Positions 1 through 6,381 are shown, numbered from the stretch's first letter. The stretch is 7,428 nucleotides of DNA from Actinomycetota bacterium (GCA_019348445.1 JAHWJK010000049.1:4459-11886), one strand, 5' to 3'. Program-made: numbers and translations. The notes: generated from the sequence alone by a model not told the origin.

Positions 1-257
1 TTGGGCGGGTGGGCGGAAACGCCACGTTCGCAGCACGCCTTACCGGATCGAACGGCCCGATAGCGGGGGCGGCCGTCACTTTCTCCTACCGAGGCGAGAC
101 GTATTCGACCGTCACCGACGAGGCCGGCCGCGCGACGACGCAGGTCAAGTTGACGGGCCCACCCGGGAAGGACCAGATCATCACGACCTTCGCGGGCTCC
201 GACGTCTACAACCCGTCCAGCGACACGGACGATTTCGAGGTCATGACCGGGCAGTAA
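1..257 (+). CDS. C-terminal fragment of a protein ending in an Ig-like domain (5' partial)
   Basis: The frame is open at the left edge (first complete codon at base 3) and ends at TAA 255-257, so this is the tail of a gene that begins outside the window. The GTG at position 9 is unlikely to be the true start, because a beta-sandwich domain is already under way there and no ribosome binding site can be seen. The roughly 84 visible residues form one Ig-like module: an ATFAARLTG strand, a PIAGAAVTF strand, a TDEAGRATTQVKL turn and strand, and a final ITTFAGSDVYNPSS segment. The same order occurs in the first Ig-like domain of the large secreted protein at 617-3331 (ATVQARLTD, GIAGEDIAF, TDDSGTATTTITL, LIARYDGDD), so the two are probably related surface or secreted proteins. 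No anchor motif or transmembrane segment follows the domain. Such domains usually act as spacers or adhesive modules outside the cell; the main function of this protein cannot be told from the fragment. Confidence 0.75.
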   Translation, partial: GRVGGNATFAARLTGSNGPIAGAAVTFSYRGETYSTVTDEAGRATTQVKLTGPPGKDQIITTFAGSDVYNPSSDTDDFEVMTGQ

Positions 258-281
258 CGGCGACCGTTTGCGGCCTCGTTT

Positions 282-312
282 GTCGGGTAGGACGCCACCG
301 GCGGGACCCGAC
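282..312 (+). promoter_or_regulatory. Nested stem-loop between the Ig-domain gene and the dodecin gene
   Basis: A perfect 7-base inverted repeat, GTCGGGT (282-288) and ACCCGAC (306-312), encloses a second stem, CGCC (293-296) and GGCG (300-303). It starts 25 bases after the upstream stop codon and ends just before the dodecin ribosome binding site. There is no T-run on either strand, so it is not a standard intrinsic terminator. It could be an mRNA processing or stability element, a weak Rho-assisted pause, or chance pairing in GC-rich DNA. Confidence 0.3.
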
Positions 313-314
313 GC

Positions 315-322
315 AAGGGAGG
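315..322 (+). promoter_or_regulatory. Ribosome binding site of the dodecin gene
   Basis: AAGGGAGG lies five bases upstream of ATG 328. It fixes the start there rather than at the in-frame upstream ATG at 268, which would add a low-complexity extension (RPRLSGRTPPAGPDAREAD) not found in dodecins. Confidence 0.7.
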
Positions 323-327
323 CAGAT

Positions 328-549
328 ATGGCAGAAGAAGTAGGCGGCGTCGTAAAGGTCAGCGAGTTCGTAGGGAGCTCTCCCAACTCGTTCAGCGATG
401 CAGTTCGCAACGCGGTGAAAGAAGCAGCGAAGACGATCCGCGGGATCCAAGGCGTCGAGGTGCTCCAGAGCAACGCGACGGTCGGCGACAACGGCGAGCT
501 CACCCTCTACAAGGTCAACGTCAAGATCGCGTTCCTCGTCGAGCGCTAA
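328..549 (+). CDS. Dodecin family protein
   Basis: This 73-residue protein matches the dodecin family in length and pattern: a first strand (VVKVSEFVGSSP), a single amphipathic helix (SFSDAVRNAVKEAAKTIRGI), then two strands (VEVLQSNATV and LTLYKVNVKIAFLVE). Dodecins assemble into hollow dodecamers in the cytoplasm that bind flavins (riboflavin, FMN, FAD) as storage or scavenging devices; a mycobacterial branch has been described as binding calcium. The Trp that stacks on the flavin in classical dodecins sits just before the E-V pair of the second strand; here that position is Gly42 (I-Q-G-V-E-V). Flavin binding by the usual sandwich is therefore uncertain, although other dodecins without this Trp are known. 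The start is ATG 328, with a strong ribosome binding site. The gene lies 70 bases downstream of one Ig-domain gene and upstream of another, on the same strand; no flavin-pathway neighbour is visible. Family assignment is confident; the ligand is not. Confidence 0.93.
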   Translation: MAEEVGGVVKVSEFVGSSPNSFSDAVRNAVKEAAKTIRGIQGVEVLQSNATVGDNGELTLYKVNVKIAFLVER

Positions 550-594
550 TCTCGCGGCGCGCTGCGGGCCAGCAGCGCAAGCAGGGATGAGTTT

Positions 595-640
595 TAGGGC
601 GGCGAACGGACCTCCCATGAGGTCTCGGATCGCCGCCCTA
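595..640 (+). promoter_or_regulatory. Nested hairpin covering the start region of the large secreted protein gene
   Basis: A perfect 11-base inverted repeat, TAGGGCGGCGA (595-605) and TCGCCGCCCTA (630-640), encloses a second perfect stem, ACCTC (610-614) and GAGGT (619-623), with a four-base CCAT loop. The preferred start codon ATG 617-619 lies half in this loop and half in the inner stem, and the outer 5' arm holds the only G-rich stretch that could act as a ribosome binding site. There is no T-run after the structure, so it is not an intrinsic terminator for the dodecin gene. It could restrain translation initiation. The pairing is directly visible; any regulatory role is inferred. Confidence 0.45.
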
Positions 641-3331
641 GTCGCGCTCGCCGTCGTCGCGGGCCTGCTCCCGTTCGCGGGACGTTCGTTCGCGCAGGTG
701 CCCGATCCGACGGTCCCGGCCGCGCGCGAGACCGAGCCCGTCGTCCTGACCGGCACGAGCTTCCCCGAATGGGCGACTCTTGGTGACGTCGCGCTCGAGG
801 CACCATCGCTCGATGGCGCTCGCTGTCAGGCGACCAAAGAAGGAGCGCCCGAGAATCCCGTCACCTCATCCGAGAAATGCACGCACAACCAGTATGAAGA
901 TCCAGACTTCCAGACCAGTGACTATCTGAAGAACGAAGGCGTGCCGGTCGGCAGACTCGCGGGCTACCGCTGGAACGGCGAGCGCTTCGAACAGATCCCG
1001 TTCCAGGTCGACGAGATGTTCACGCGCTACATCTCGAACAACAACTCGGGATTCTCGTTCTATTCGGAGACCGACCAGCACCACAGCTACGCGTTCGACC
1101 GTGAAGGGTTCCGGTGGACCGAGTCCGACCCGGAGAACCCTTGTCTGGCCCGCCCCGCGAGCGAGCCTGCGGGTGATCCCGTGCCGGGACTGGACACGGA
1201 TGACGAAGTCGTGTTCATGGCGCGCGACGCAGCGGGTCGCGCTCCTTCTACAGCAGGGCTCCCCGGGGGGATCGAAGACAGCTACGAGATCGCGATCGCG
1301 GACCCGTCGAATCATGGCGCAACCAGTTACGTGTACGTGATGAAAACCGCGCCGGATGGCCCGAGTCCCGCGTTCGATGCATCGAACGGCTACGTCCGTT
1401 ACGAGCGCGAACCGGAGGCAGACGTCTTCCTTTACTCGCAGAGCCGCTATTCGGGTTACGGCGCGGCTCCAAAGGGACCCTGGTACGACCCCGCGACAGG
1501 CGTGTGTCACACCGATCCCGCCGACTACAAACAACGACGACCCGGAGATCAAGCGTGGGTCACGACGCCGCGGTATCGATTCCATTACGACGGGCGTTGG
1601 GTGATGGACGAACTGCACGTTTCTGCGAACGCCGACGGCACCTACGGCCCCGACCTCATCGACCAGTGGAAGGCGCGCGCGTTCCAGCAGCGGCCCGGTG
1701 GATCCACACCGTGCTGCGGCTACGAAGAAGAGGTCAACAACTGGGGCGGTAGCTCGATCCTCATGGGCGAACTGGCCGGACCCGTTCGGACGATACGCGA
1801 GACATGGGGCGCCGACTCGGGCACGAACGTCGTGCGCCGCGAGATTTTCTATCGAGACGAGATCCGGTTCATCAGCTTCCTCCGCGTCCACGTGATCCCG
1901 CCCGGGGACGGCATCTACGCACAGTGGGATTACAACGCAGGCATGGTTTCCACCTACTACAACCAGTTCAACCCGGATGGCGTCGCGATCGACGGCAAGA
2001 ACGACGAGGAGTACGGGAACACCCACGTTCACGCCGCGCACGACGGCGTTTCGTTCGATCCCGACGGGGACGGCCCGCAAGATCCGATCGTCATCGGTAA
2101 TCCCGGGGACGGGTGCCCGCCGGAACCGCACGATAGATGGCCCGATTGCGTCCACAACGACGTCGACTTCCCGGACCCGTTCTTCTCGGGGCCGAACTCC
2201 GGGCTCAGCTACGAGCAAGTGACGGGGCCGCACGGAACGCTGGTGTGGCGTACCTCGCTGAAGCAAGTGACGCCGGGCGGCGCCGCGCAGTCCGTCTTCT
2301 CCGTCCCCTACTACCGCGACGACTCCTGCTTCGACGACGGGACCGGGTCGAACCCCGGCCCGCACCTCAACCCGGCGAAGCCGGACGACGGCGAATACTC
2401 CATGTACAACGGAGAACCGCGGAAGTGCTGGGACTCGGCCACCGATCCGGTTCCTCCACCCGAGGGAGATCCGCGCTACTACCAGGGTGCGATCGGCACC
2501 CACGGGATCCACATCTTGTTGATCGCCGATTCCGACAACGCGGGCACGACCGCGCCCGTCACGGAGATCGACGGCGAACAACGGCTCGTTGTCCTGCCAC
2601 CGACACCAGGCAACGTCGGTGAGAAGTACGGGCGCGGAGTCGAGAAGCCACTGGTGGTGACCGCGGCACCAGAGTCGCGCGCCCGCGGCAATGACCCGGC
2701 TCCGTCTCCGACCGAGACCTCGCCGTCTCCGACTCCGACGTCAACGGAGTCTCCGGCTCCAGAGAAAAGCCCCACTTCGGTCGAATTCACAGCAGAGAGC
2801 GACTCCGGCGGCCAGTATTCGGACCGCGCGACGGTGCAGGCGCGGCTCACAGATGAGACCGGCGGCGGGATCGCAGGCGAAGACATCGCGTTCGAGATGA
2901 GCGGTGGCGACGGCACCTCAACGGTCACTGCGACGACCGACGACAGTGGAACCGCAACGACCACCATCACACTCGACGGGACACCGGGTTCGTACCAGCT
3001 GATCGCCCGCTACGACGGCGACGACTCGAAGCTCGGGTCGGCCGATCAGATGTCGTTCGCGATCGACCGCGAGGACACACAGCTCGCCTTGGACGTCAGC
3101 GGCAAGAACTCGAAGCGGCAACTCGTCGCGACGTTGACAGACCACGACAGCGGTGGCGGCATCGTCGATCGCACGATCGAATTCTTCGAAGGTGGCAAAT
3201 CGATCGGCTCGGCAACAACGAACTCCGATGGGATCGCCACGATCGACGCACGCGCTGGTAACCGGGACTTCGAAGCCCGCTTCGACGGCGACGACTACTA
3301 CCTAGCGTCGTCCGCGCAGCAGCGCGGTTAA
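617..3331 (+). CDS. Large secreted protein: unrecognised ectodomain, Pro/Ser/Thr linker, two C-terminal Ig-like domains
   Basis: Translation from ATG 617 gives 904 residues with a clean signal peptide (MRSRIAALVALAVVAGLLPF, then AGRSFA and a likely cut before Q27). The in-frame ATG 587 would add ten residues (MSFRAANGPP) and has its G-rich stretch directly abutting the start, so 617 is preferred, but the choice is not certain. Residues about 30-690 form a large, aromatic and acidic ectodomain that I do not recognise. It holds a segment W-N-G-E-R-F-E-Q-I-P-F-Q-V-D-E (119-133), another L-D-T-D-D-E-V-V-F-M-A-R-D (192-204), ten cysteines that could form disulphides, and a DPDGDGPQD loop (481-489) resembling dockerin or thrombospondin-type calcium loops. 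Residues about 693-721 are a Pro/Ser/Thr linker, a possible O-glycosylation site. Two Ig-like domains follow (about 722-817 and 821-904). There is no sortase motif or C-terminal membrane helix, so the product is probably released or held by non-covalent contacts. The first Ig-like domain resembles that of the gene ending at 257. It might be an adhesin or a substrate-binding or degrading exoprotein; no catalytic motif is recognised. Confidence 0.85.
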   Translation: MRSRIAALVALAVVAGLLPFAGRSFAQVPDPTVPAARETEPVVLTGTSFPEWATLGDVALEAPSLDGARCQATKEGAPENPVTSSEKCTHNQYEDPDFQTSDYLKNEGVPVGRLAGYRWNGERFEQIPFQVDEMFTRYISNNNSGFSFYSETDQHHSYAFDREGFRWTESDPENPCLARPASEPAGDPVPGLDTDDEVVFMARDAAGRAPSTAGLPGGIEDSYEIAIADPSNHGATSYVYVMKTAPDGPSPAFDASNGYVRYEREPEADVFLYSQSRYSGYGAAPKGPWYDPATGVCHTDPADYKQRRPGDQAWVTTPRYRFHYDGRWVMDELHVSANADGTYGPDLIDQWKARAFQQRPGGSTPCCGYEEEVNNWGGSSILMGELAGPVRTIRETWGADSGTNVVRREIFYRDEIRFISFLRVHVIPPGDGIYAQWDYNAGMVSTYYNQFNPDGVAIDGKNDEEYGNTHVHAAHDGVSFDPDGDGPQDPIVIGNPGDGCPPEPHDRWPDCVHNDVDFPDPFFSGPNSGLSYEQVTGPHGTLVWRTSLKQVTPGGAAQSVFSVPYYRDDSCFDDGTGSNPGPHLNPAKPDDGEYSMYNGEPRKCWDSATDPVPPPEGDPRYYQGAIGTHGIHILLIADSDNAGTTAPVTEIDGEQRLVVLPPTPGNVGEKYGRGVEKPLVVTAAPESRARGNDPAPSPTETSPSPTPTSTESPAPEKSPTSVEFTAESDSGGQYSDRATVQARLTDETGGGIAGEDIAFEMSGGDGTSTVTATTDDSGTATTTITLDGTPGSYQLIARYDGDDSKLGSADQMSFAIDREDTQLALDVSGKNSKRQLVATLTDHDSGGGIVDRTIEFFEGGKSIGSATTNSDGIATIDARAGNRDFEARFDGDDYYLASSAQQRG
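2693..2779 (+). repeat. Low-complexity Pro/Ser/Thr linker coding region
   Basis: This stretch of the large secreted protein gene encodes repeated S/T-P units (PAPSPTETSPSPTPTSTESP, then APEKSPTS) built from near-repeated TCTCCGAC-type blocks. It separates the unrecognised ectodomain from the Ig-like modules. Such linkers are typical of multi-domain secreted actinobacterial proteins and may vary in length between strains. Confidence 0.7.
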
Positions 3332-3370
3332 TCTCGCTTACTCAAGCCGATCCCCATCCCGGAGGTTTCC

Positions 3371-4534
3371 ATGCCTGAAGCCGTCATCGTGTCCGCGGTT
3401 CGCACGCCGATCGGGCGAGCGAAGAAAGGTTCGCTGCAAGACGTGCGTCCGGACGACCTCGCCGCGTTCGCCATCAGAACGGCGGTCGAGAAGGTAGAAG
3501 GCCTCGATGCCGGCGAGATCGTCGATGTGATGGTCGGCTGCGGATTCCCCGAGCAGAAGCAGGGCATGAACCTCGCGCGCCGCGCAGCGCTCCTCGCAGG
3601 GCTGCCCGAACACGTACCGGGCACGACCGTGAACCGATTCTGCGCCTCCAGCACGCAGACGATCCGAATGGCTTTCCACGCGATCAAGGCGGGCGAAGGC
3701 GACGCGTTCGTGGCGGCTGGTGTCGAGTCGATCTCGCAGGTCGACGGCTATCCGAAGGACATGGACGAGCTGCACCCGAAGCTCTTCGGTGACGACGCCG
3801 AGATAGCGAACGTCTACATCCCGATGGGGATGACTGCCGAGAACGTCGCCGACAAGTACGACGTCTCGCGCGAGGAGATGGATCGGTTCGCGCAACGGTC
3901 GCAGGAGCGGGCGGTCGCAGCGCAGCAATCTGGATTCTTCGCCCGCGAGATCGCGCCGTACACCAAGGATGACGGCACGACCGTCGACACCGACGACGGC
4001 CCTCGGCCGTCATCGACCCTGGAGAAGCTTTCCCAGCTACCTCCGGCGTTCAAGGAGGACGGACGCGTCACGGCTGGGAACTCATGTCCGCTTAACGACG
4101 GAGCCGCAGCAGTGGTTGTCATGAGCGACGAGCGAGCTAGACAACTAGAGATCCAACCGCTCGCGCGGATCGTCGCGACCTCCGTGTCGGGGATCGCGCC
4201 GGAGATCATGGGTGTCGGTCCGATCGAAGCCGTCCGCAAGGTCCTCAAGCAGAGCGGGATGTCGATCGACGACGTCGACCAGATGGAGCTGAACGAAGCA
4301 TTCGCCGCGCAGGTGATCCCGGTGTGCCGCGAGGTGGGGATCGATCCTCACGACGAGCGGTTCAATCCGAACGGCGGCGCGATCGCGTTGGGACACCCTT
4401 ACGGGATGACCGGCGCGCGGATCATGTGCACGCTGCTCAACGGCCTCGCGCAGCGCGACGGAACGATCGGACTCGAGACGATGTGTGTCGGAGGGGGCCA
4501 GGGCATGGCCATACTCGTGGAGCGCGTCGCCTAA
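3371..4534 (+). CDS. Acetyl-CoA C-acyltransferase (FadA-like 3-ketoacyl-CoA thiolase)
   Basis: This 387-residue protein is a complete thiolase, the same length as the E. coli fatty-acid oxidation thiolase FadA. It begins VIVSAVRTPIGRAKKG. The acyl-accepting cysteine is Cys91 in VNRFCASS; the NEAF motif is at 308-311; the catalytic His342 lies in GHPYGMTGAR; the second catalytic cysteine is Cys372 in MCVGGGQG. All catalytic elements are present. The enzyme would cleave 3-ketoacyl-CoA with CoA to acetyl-CoA and a shortened acyl-CoA in the last step of beta-oxidation, or run the reverse condensation; chain-length preference cannot be read from sequence. Overall similarity is closer to FadA-type degradative thiolases than to short biosynthetic acetyl-CoA acetyltransferases, but this is a judgement from motifs. 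ATG 3371 is preceded by GGAGGT four bases upstream, so the start is secure. No hydratase/dehydrogenase partner (FadB type) is next to it. It lies 39 bases after the large secreted protein gene and may be read through from it. Confidence 0.95.
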   Translation: MPEAVIVSAVRTPIGRAKKGSLQDVRPDDLAAFAIRTAVEKVEGLDAGEIVDVMVGCGFPEQKQGMNLARRAALLAGLPEHVPGTTVNRFCASSTQTIRMAFHAIKAGEGDAFVAAGVESISQVDGYPKDMDELHPKLFGDDAEIANVYIPMGMTAENVADKYDVSREEMDRFAQRSQERAVAAQQSGFFAREIAPYTKDDGTTVDTDDGPRPSSTLEKLSQLPPAFKEDGRVTAGNSCPLNDGAAAVVVMSDERARQLEIQPLARIVATSVSGIAPEIMGVGPIEAVRKVLKQSGMSIDDVDQMELNEAFAAQVIPVCREVGIDPHDERFNPNGGAIALGHPYGMTGARIMCTLLNGLAQRDGTIGLETMCVGGGQGMAILVERVA

Positions 4535-4563
4535 AAGCCGCGACGCCCGCGGCTAAGCCGCGG
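4533..4563 (-). terminator. Candidate terminator between convergent thiolase and response regulator genes
   Basis: Three alternating complementary blocks lie here: AGCCGCG (4536-4542), CGCGGCT (4548-4554) and AGCCGCGG (4556-4563). The first two form a 7-base stem with a 5-base loop. Read on the minus strand this stem is followed by TTTT (complement of 4533-4536), the layout of a short intrinsic terminator for the two-component genes. Blocks two and three form an alternative near-perfect palindrome. On the plus strand no T-run follows. The element overlaps the response regulator stop codon and almost touches the thiolase stop codon. Confidence 0.45.
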
Positions 4564-4918
4564 TGCCGTTCGAAGAGAGAAGGTCTTCGACGGTCGGGAT
4601 CAGCCGACCGATGTCGTTCTTCACCAAGAACGTGTCGCCCCAGTTCGGTTGTTCGGTGAGTACCGCGGAGAATGCGACGATCTTCGAGTCGGGACACTTC
4701 TCGCGGATGAATGCGGCCGCCTTCTCTCCGTCCCACCGAGGCATGAAGAAGTCGAGGATCACGACGTCCGGATGGATATCGGCGGCCAGCATCGCTCCTT
4801 CGAACCCATCCGCAGCTACACCGCCGATCCTGAAGCCTCCGTGCACTTCGAAGACATCCGAAAGCAGCTCGCGCATCAGAGGATCGTCATCAACGAGGAG
4901 AACCACCGGCCGTTGCAT
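4553..4918 (-). CDS. Single-domain response regulator (receiver domain only)
   Basis: From ATG at 4918 the product has 121 residues and is a receiver domain with no output domain. It shows the acidic pair Asp10/Asp11 (LLVDDDP), the phosphorylated Asp56 (VVILDFFMP), Ser84 (VAFSA) in the Thr/Ser position, and Lys100 (FLVKND). These are all the residues needed for Mg-dependent phosphotransfer from a histidine kinase. The stop is TAG at 4553-4555. A TTG start at 4963 would add 15 residues (MTIAELSGESHPCLP) before the first strand; neither start has a convincing ribosome binding site, and ATG is chosen because receiver domains normally begin just before the first strand. The gene lies 77 bases downstream of the kinase gene on the same strand, so the two are probably co-transcribed and are a likely cognate pair. 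Without a DNA-binding domain it must act through protein contact, as a phosphorelay intermediate, or as a phosphate sink. Confidence 0.93.
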   Translation of the reverse strand: MQRPVVLLVDDDPLMRELLSDVFEVHGGFRIGGVAADGFEGAMLAADIHPDVVILDFFMPRWDGEKAAAFIREKCPDSKIVAFSAVLTEQPNWGDTFLVKNDIGRLIPTVEDLLSSNGTAA

Positions 4919-4995
4919 CGGTAGACAAGGATGCGACTCGCCGGATAGTTCGGCAATAGTCAAAAAGGATTAGACGGGCGAATCGACCAAGATTT

Positions 4996-6381
4996 TTAGG
5001 CGTTGATGGCGTCGAGGACCCGGTTGGACGACCCGACCGACGGGAACCGGGGTATGACGAAGACGGCTGTCGTCCCGCGCTCGTCGCTGTCGATCTGCCC
5101 GCGGCCCCCGTGACTCTCCACCAGCATCCGCACGATGTGGAGTCCGACGCATTCGGTATCGGCAGCTTCTTCGAACCGATAGAACGGATCCGTCACTACC
5201 CTCAGCGTCTCCGGATCGATCCCGTCGCCCACGTCGCTTACGCGGAAGACGAGGTTGTTTTCGAACGCGTCCATCGCGACGCGAACTTTCCCGTGCGTGT
5301 AACGAAGGGCGTTGTCCACGAGATTCGTCAGCAGTTGGTCGATTACGAATGGGTCTACCTCACTCTGCACGTCCGAGGCAGGGAGGGCAAATTCGAGCCT
5401 GTCGGCATCGGGACGCTCTAGGAAGGGGGCGATCGCGTCACGAGCCGCGGCACGGGCGTCATGGAGAACCGGACAAACCAGCAGCCCTTGCAATTCGACG
5501 CGCGCGGCTTCAAGAAGGCGCTCGACGATGCCGCCGAGTTTCGTCCCATGCATCTCCACTTGCTCTACGAACTCTTTGCGCGTGGTCTCGTCGAGTTGAT
5601 CCCAGTGCTCGCGAAGCGTCGTGGAGAAGCCGATGATCGAAGTCAGCGGAGTGCGGAGCTCGTGCGAGACGGTCGTCAAGAACCGGGCCTTCACCGCGTT
5701 CGCCGCTTCGAGGTGAGCGACGCTCGCACGCTCACGCGCCAGGAGGTGAGCTTTCTCGAGCGCCATCGCGGCCAGGACCGCGAACCGCTCGACCACCTCG
5801 AACGTGTCGTTATCGAGCCCACTGGCGCCCGCGGGAAGCGTCAGAGTCAAGACACCCATCTCACGTCTCGCGGTCGCCAGCGGGAACCGGACGAGGAGCC
5901 TGCTGGCGTCGAGACGCGGCGGCGCTCCGGTGCTCTTGGTCCGAGCGAGAGCGATGTCGCTCTCGGACTCCGCTAGCTCGATCGTTCCGACCTCGGCCCC
6001 CACGAGCTCGACCGCAGCATCGAGGATCACGCCCATGACGTCGTCGATGGCGAGCGGCGAGCTCAATCGATCCGTCGCATCGAGCAGCTCCTCGACGACC
6101 TTGATGCGGTTCTCGAACGCAGCGAGGAGGACTTCCTGCCGAGCGACGGTTTGCGAGAGAGCGCCGAAGTGACGTTCCTTCTCCCATACGAGTGCGATGA
6201 AGCCGATCGTCAACACCAGCACGCCGACCCGCGCCGCGGTCGGTGTCACCTGAAGGGGTTCGAGTATCGATGGACCCAGAAGGCTGAACGCGACCGACAG
6301 CGCGGAGAACGCGGCGAGCACCACGAAGACGGATAGGAGCAGCCGTCCTCGCCGCTGTTCGATGTCGGTGAGGGGCACCAT
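4996..6381 (-). CDS. Membrane sensor histidine kinase with GAF-like region
   Basis: This 461-residue protein has two predicted transmembrane segments (about residues 14-36 and 51-66) joined by a short outside loop, so sensing is more likely in the membrane or cytoplasm than by a large external domain. A coiled stretch (about 68-104) leads into a GAF-like region (about 105-212) and a second helix. The HisKA domain carries phospho-acceptor His240 in FLTTVSHELRTPLTSIIGF. The ATP-binding domain has the N box LLTNLVDNALRYT (Asn353, Asn357), the G1 box DVGDG (383-387) and an F-box-like DPFYRF (398-403). The G2 box is altered: TECVGLHIVR (409-418) keeps only Gly413 of the usual G-x-G-x-G, and the ATP lid is short. 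ATG at 6381 is preceded on the minus strand by GGGAGG, 11 bases upstream. The gene is followed by a receiver-only protein, its likely partner, and is divergent from the Asp-box protein gene. The signal is unknown. Confidence 0.95.
   Translation of the reverse strand: MVPLTDIEQRRGRLLLSVFVVLAAFSALSVAFSLLGPSILEPLQVTPTAARVGVLVLTIGFIALVWEKERHFGALSQTVARQEVLLAAFENRIKVVEELLDATDRLSSPLAIDDVMGVILDAAVELVGAEVGTIELAESESDIALARTKSTGAPPRLDASRLLVRFPLATARREMGVLTLTLPAGASGLDNDTFEVVERFAVLAAMALEKAHLLARERASVAHLEAANAVKARFLTTVSHELRTPLTSIIGFSTTLREHWDQLDETTRKEFVEQVEMHGTKLGGIVERLLEAARVELQGLLVCPVLHDARAAARDAIAPFLERPDADRLEFALPASDVQSEVDPFVIDQLLTNLVDNALRYTHGKVRVAMDAFENNLVFRVSDVGDGIDPETLRVVTDPFYRFEEAADTECVGLHIVRMLVESHGGRGQIDSDERGTTAVFVIPRFPSVGSSNRVLDAINA

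Noticed and set aside
268..327. Longer dodecin start at ATG 268
   Set aside because: The added residues are low-complexity and absent from the family, while ATG 328 has a strong ribosome binding site.
587..616. Longer start of the large secreted protein at ATG 587
   Set aside because: The G-rich stretch abuts this ATG with no spacing, and ATG 617 gives a standard signal peptide. It is kept as an alternative because the site at 617 is not strong either.
241..756. Minus-strand open frame of 171 codons across the dodecin gene
   Set aside because: It is antisense to a clear dodecin and has no family signal or ribosome binding site.
866..2581. Long open frame (571 codons) on the minus strand opposite the large secreted protein gene
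   Set aside because: It is rich in Arg/Val/Ala with no recognisable domain and lies wholly inside a plus-strand gene with a signal peptide and domain structure; such shadow frames are common in GC-rich DNA.
2693..2779. CRISPR-like or tandem DNA repeat
   Set aside because: The similar blocks are short, irregular, in frame and explained by a Pro/Ser/Thr protein linker.
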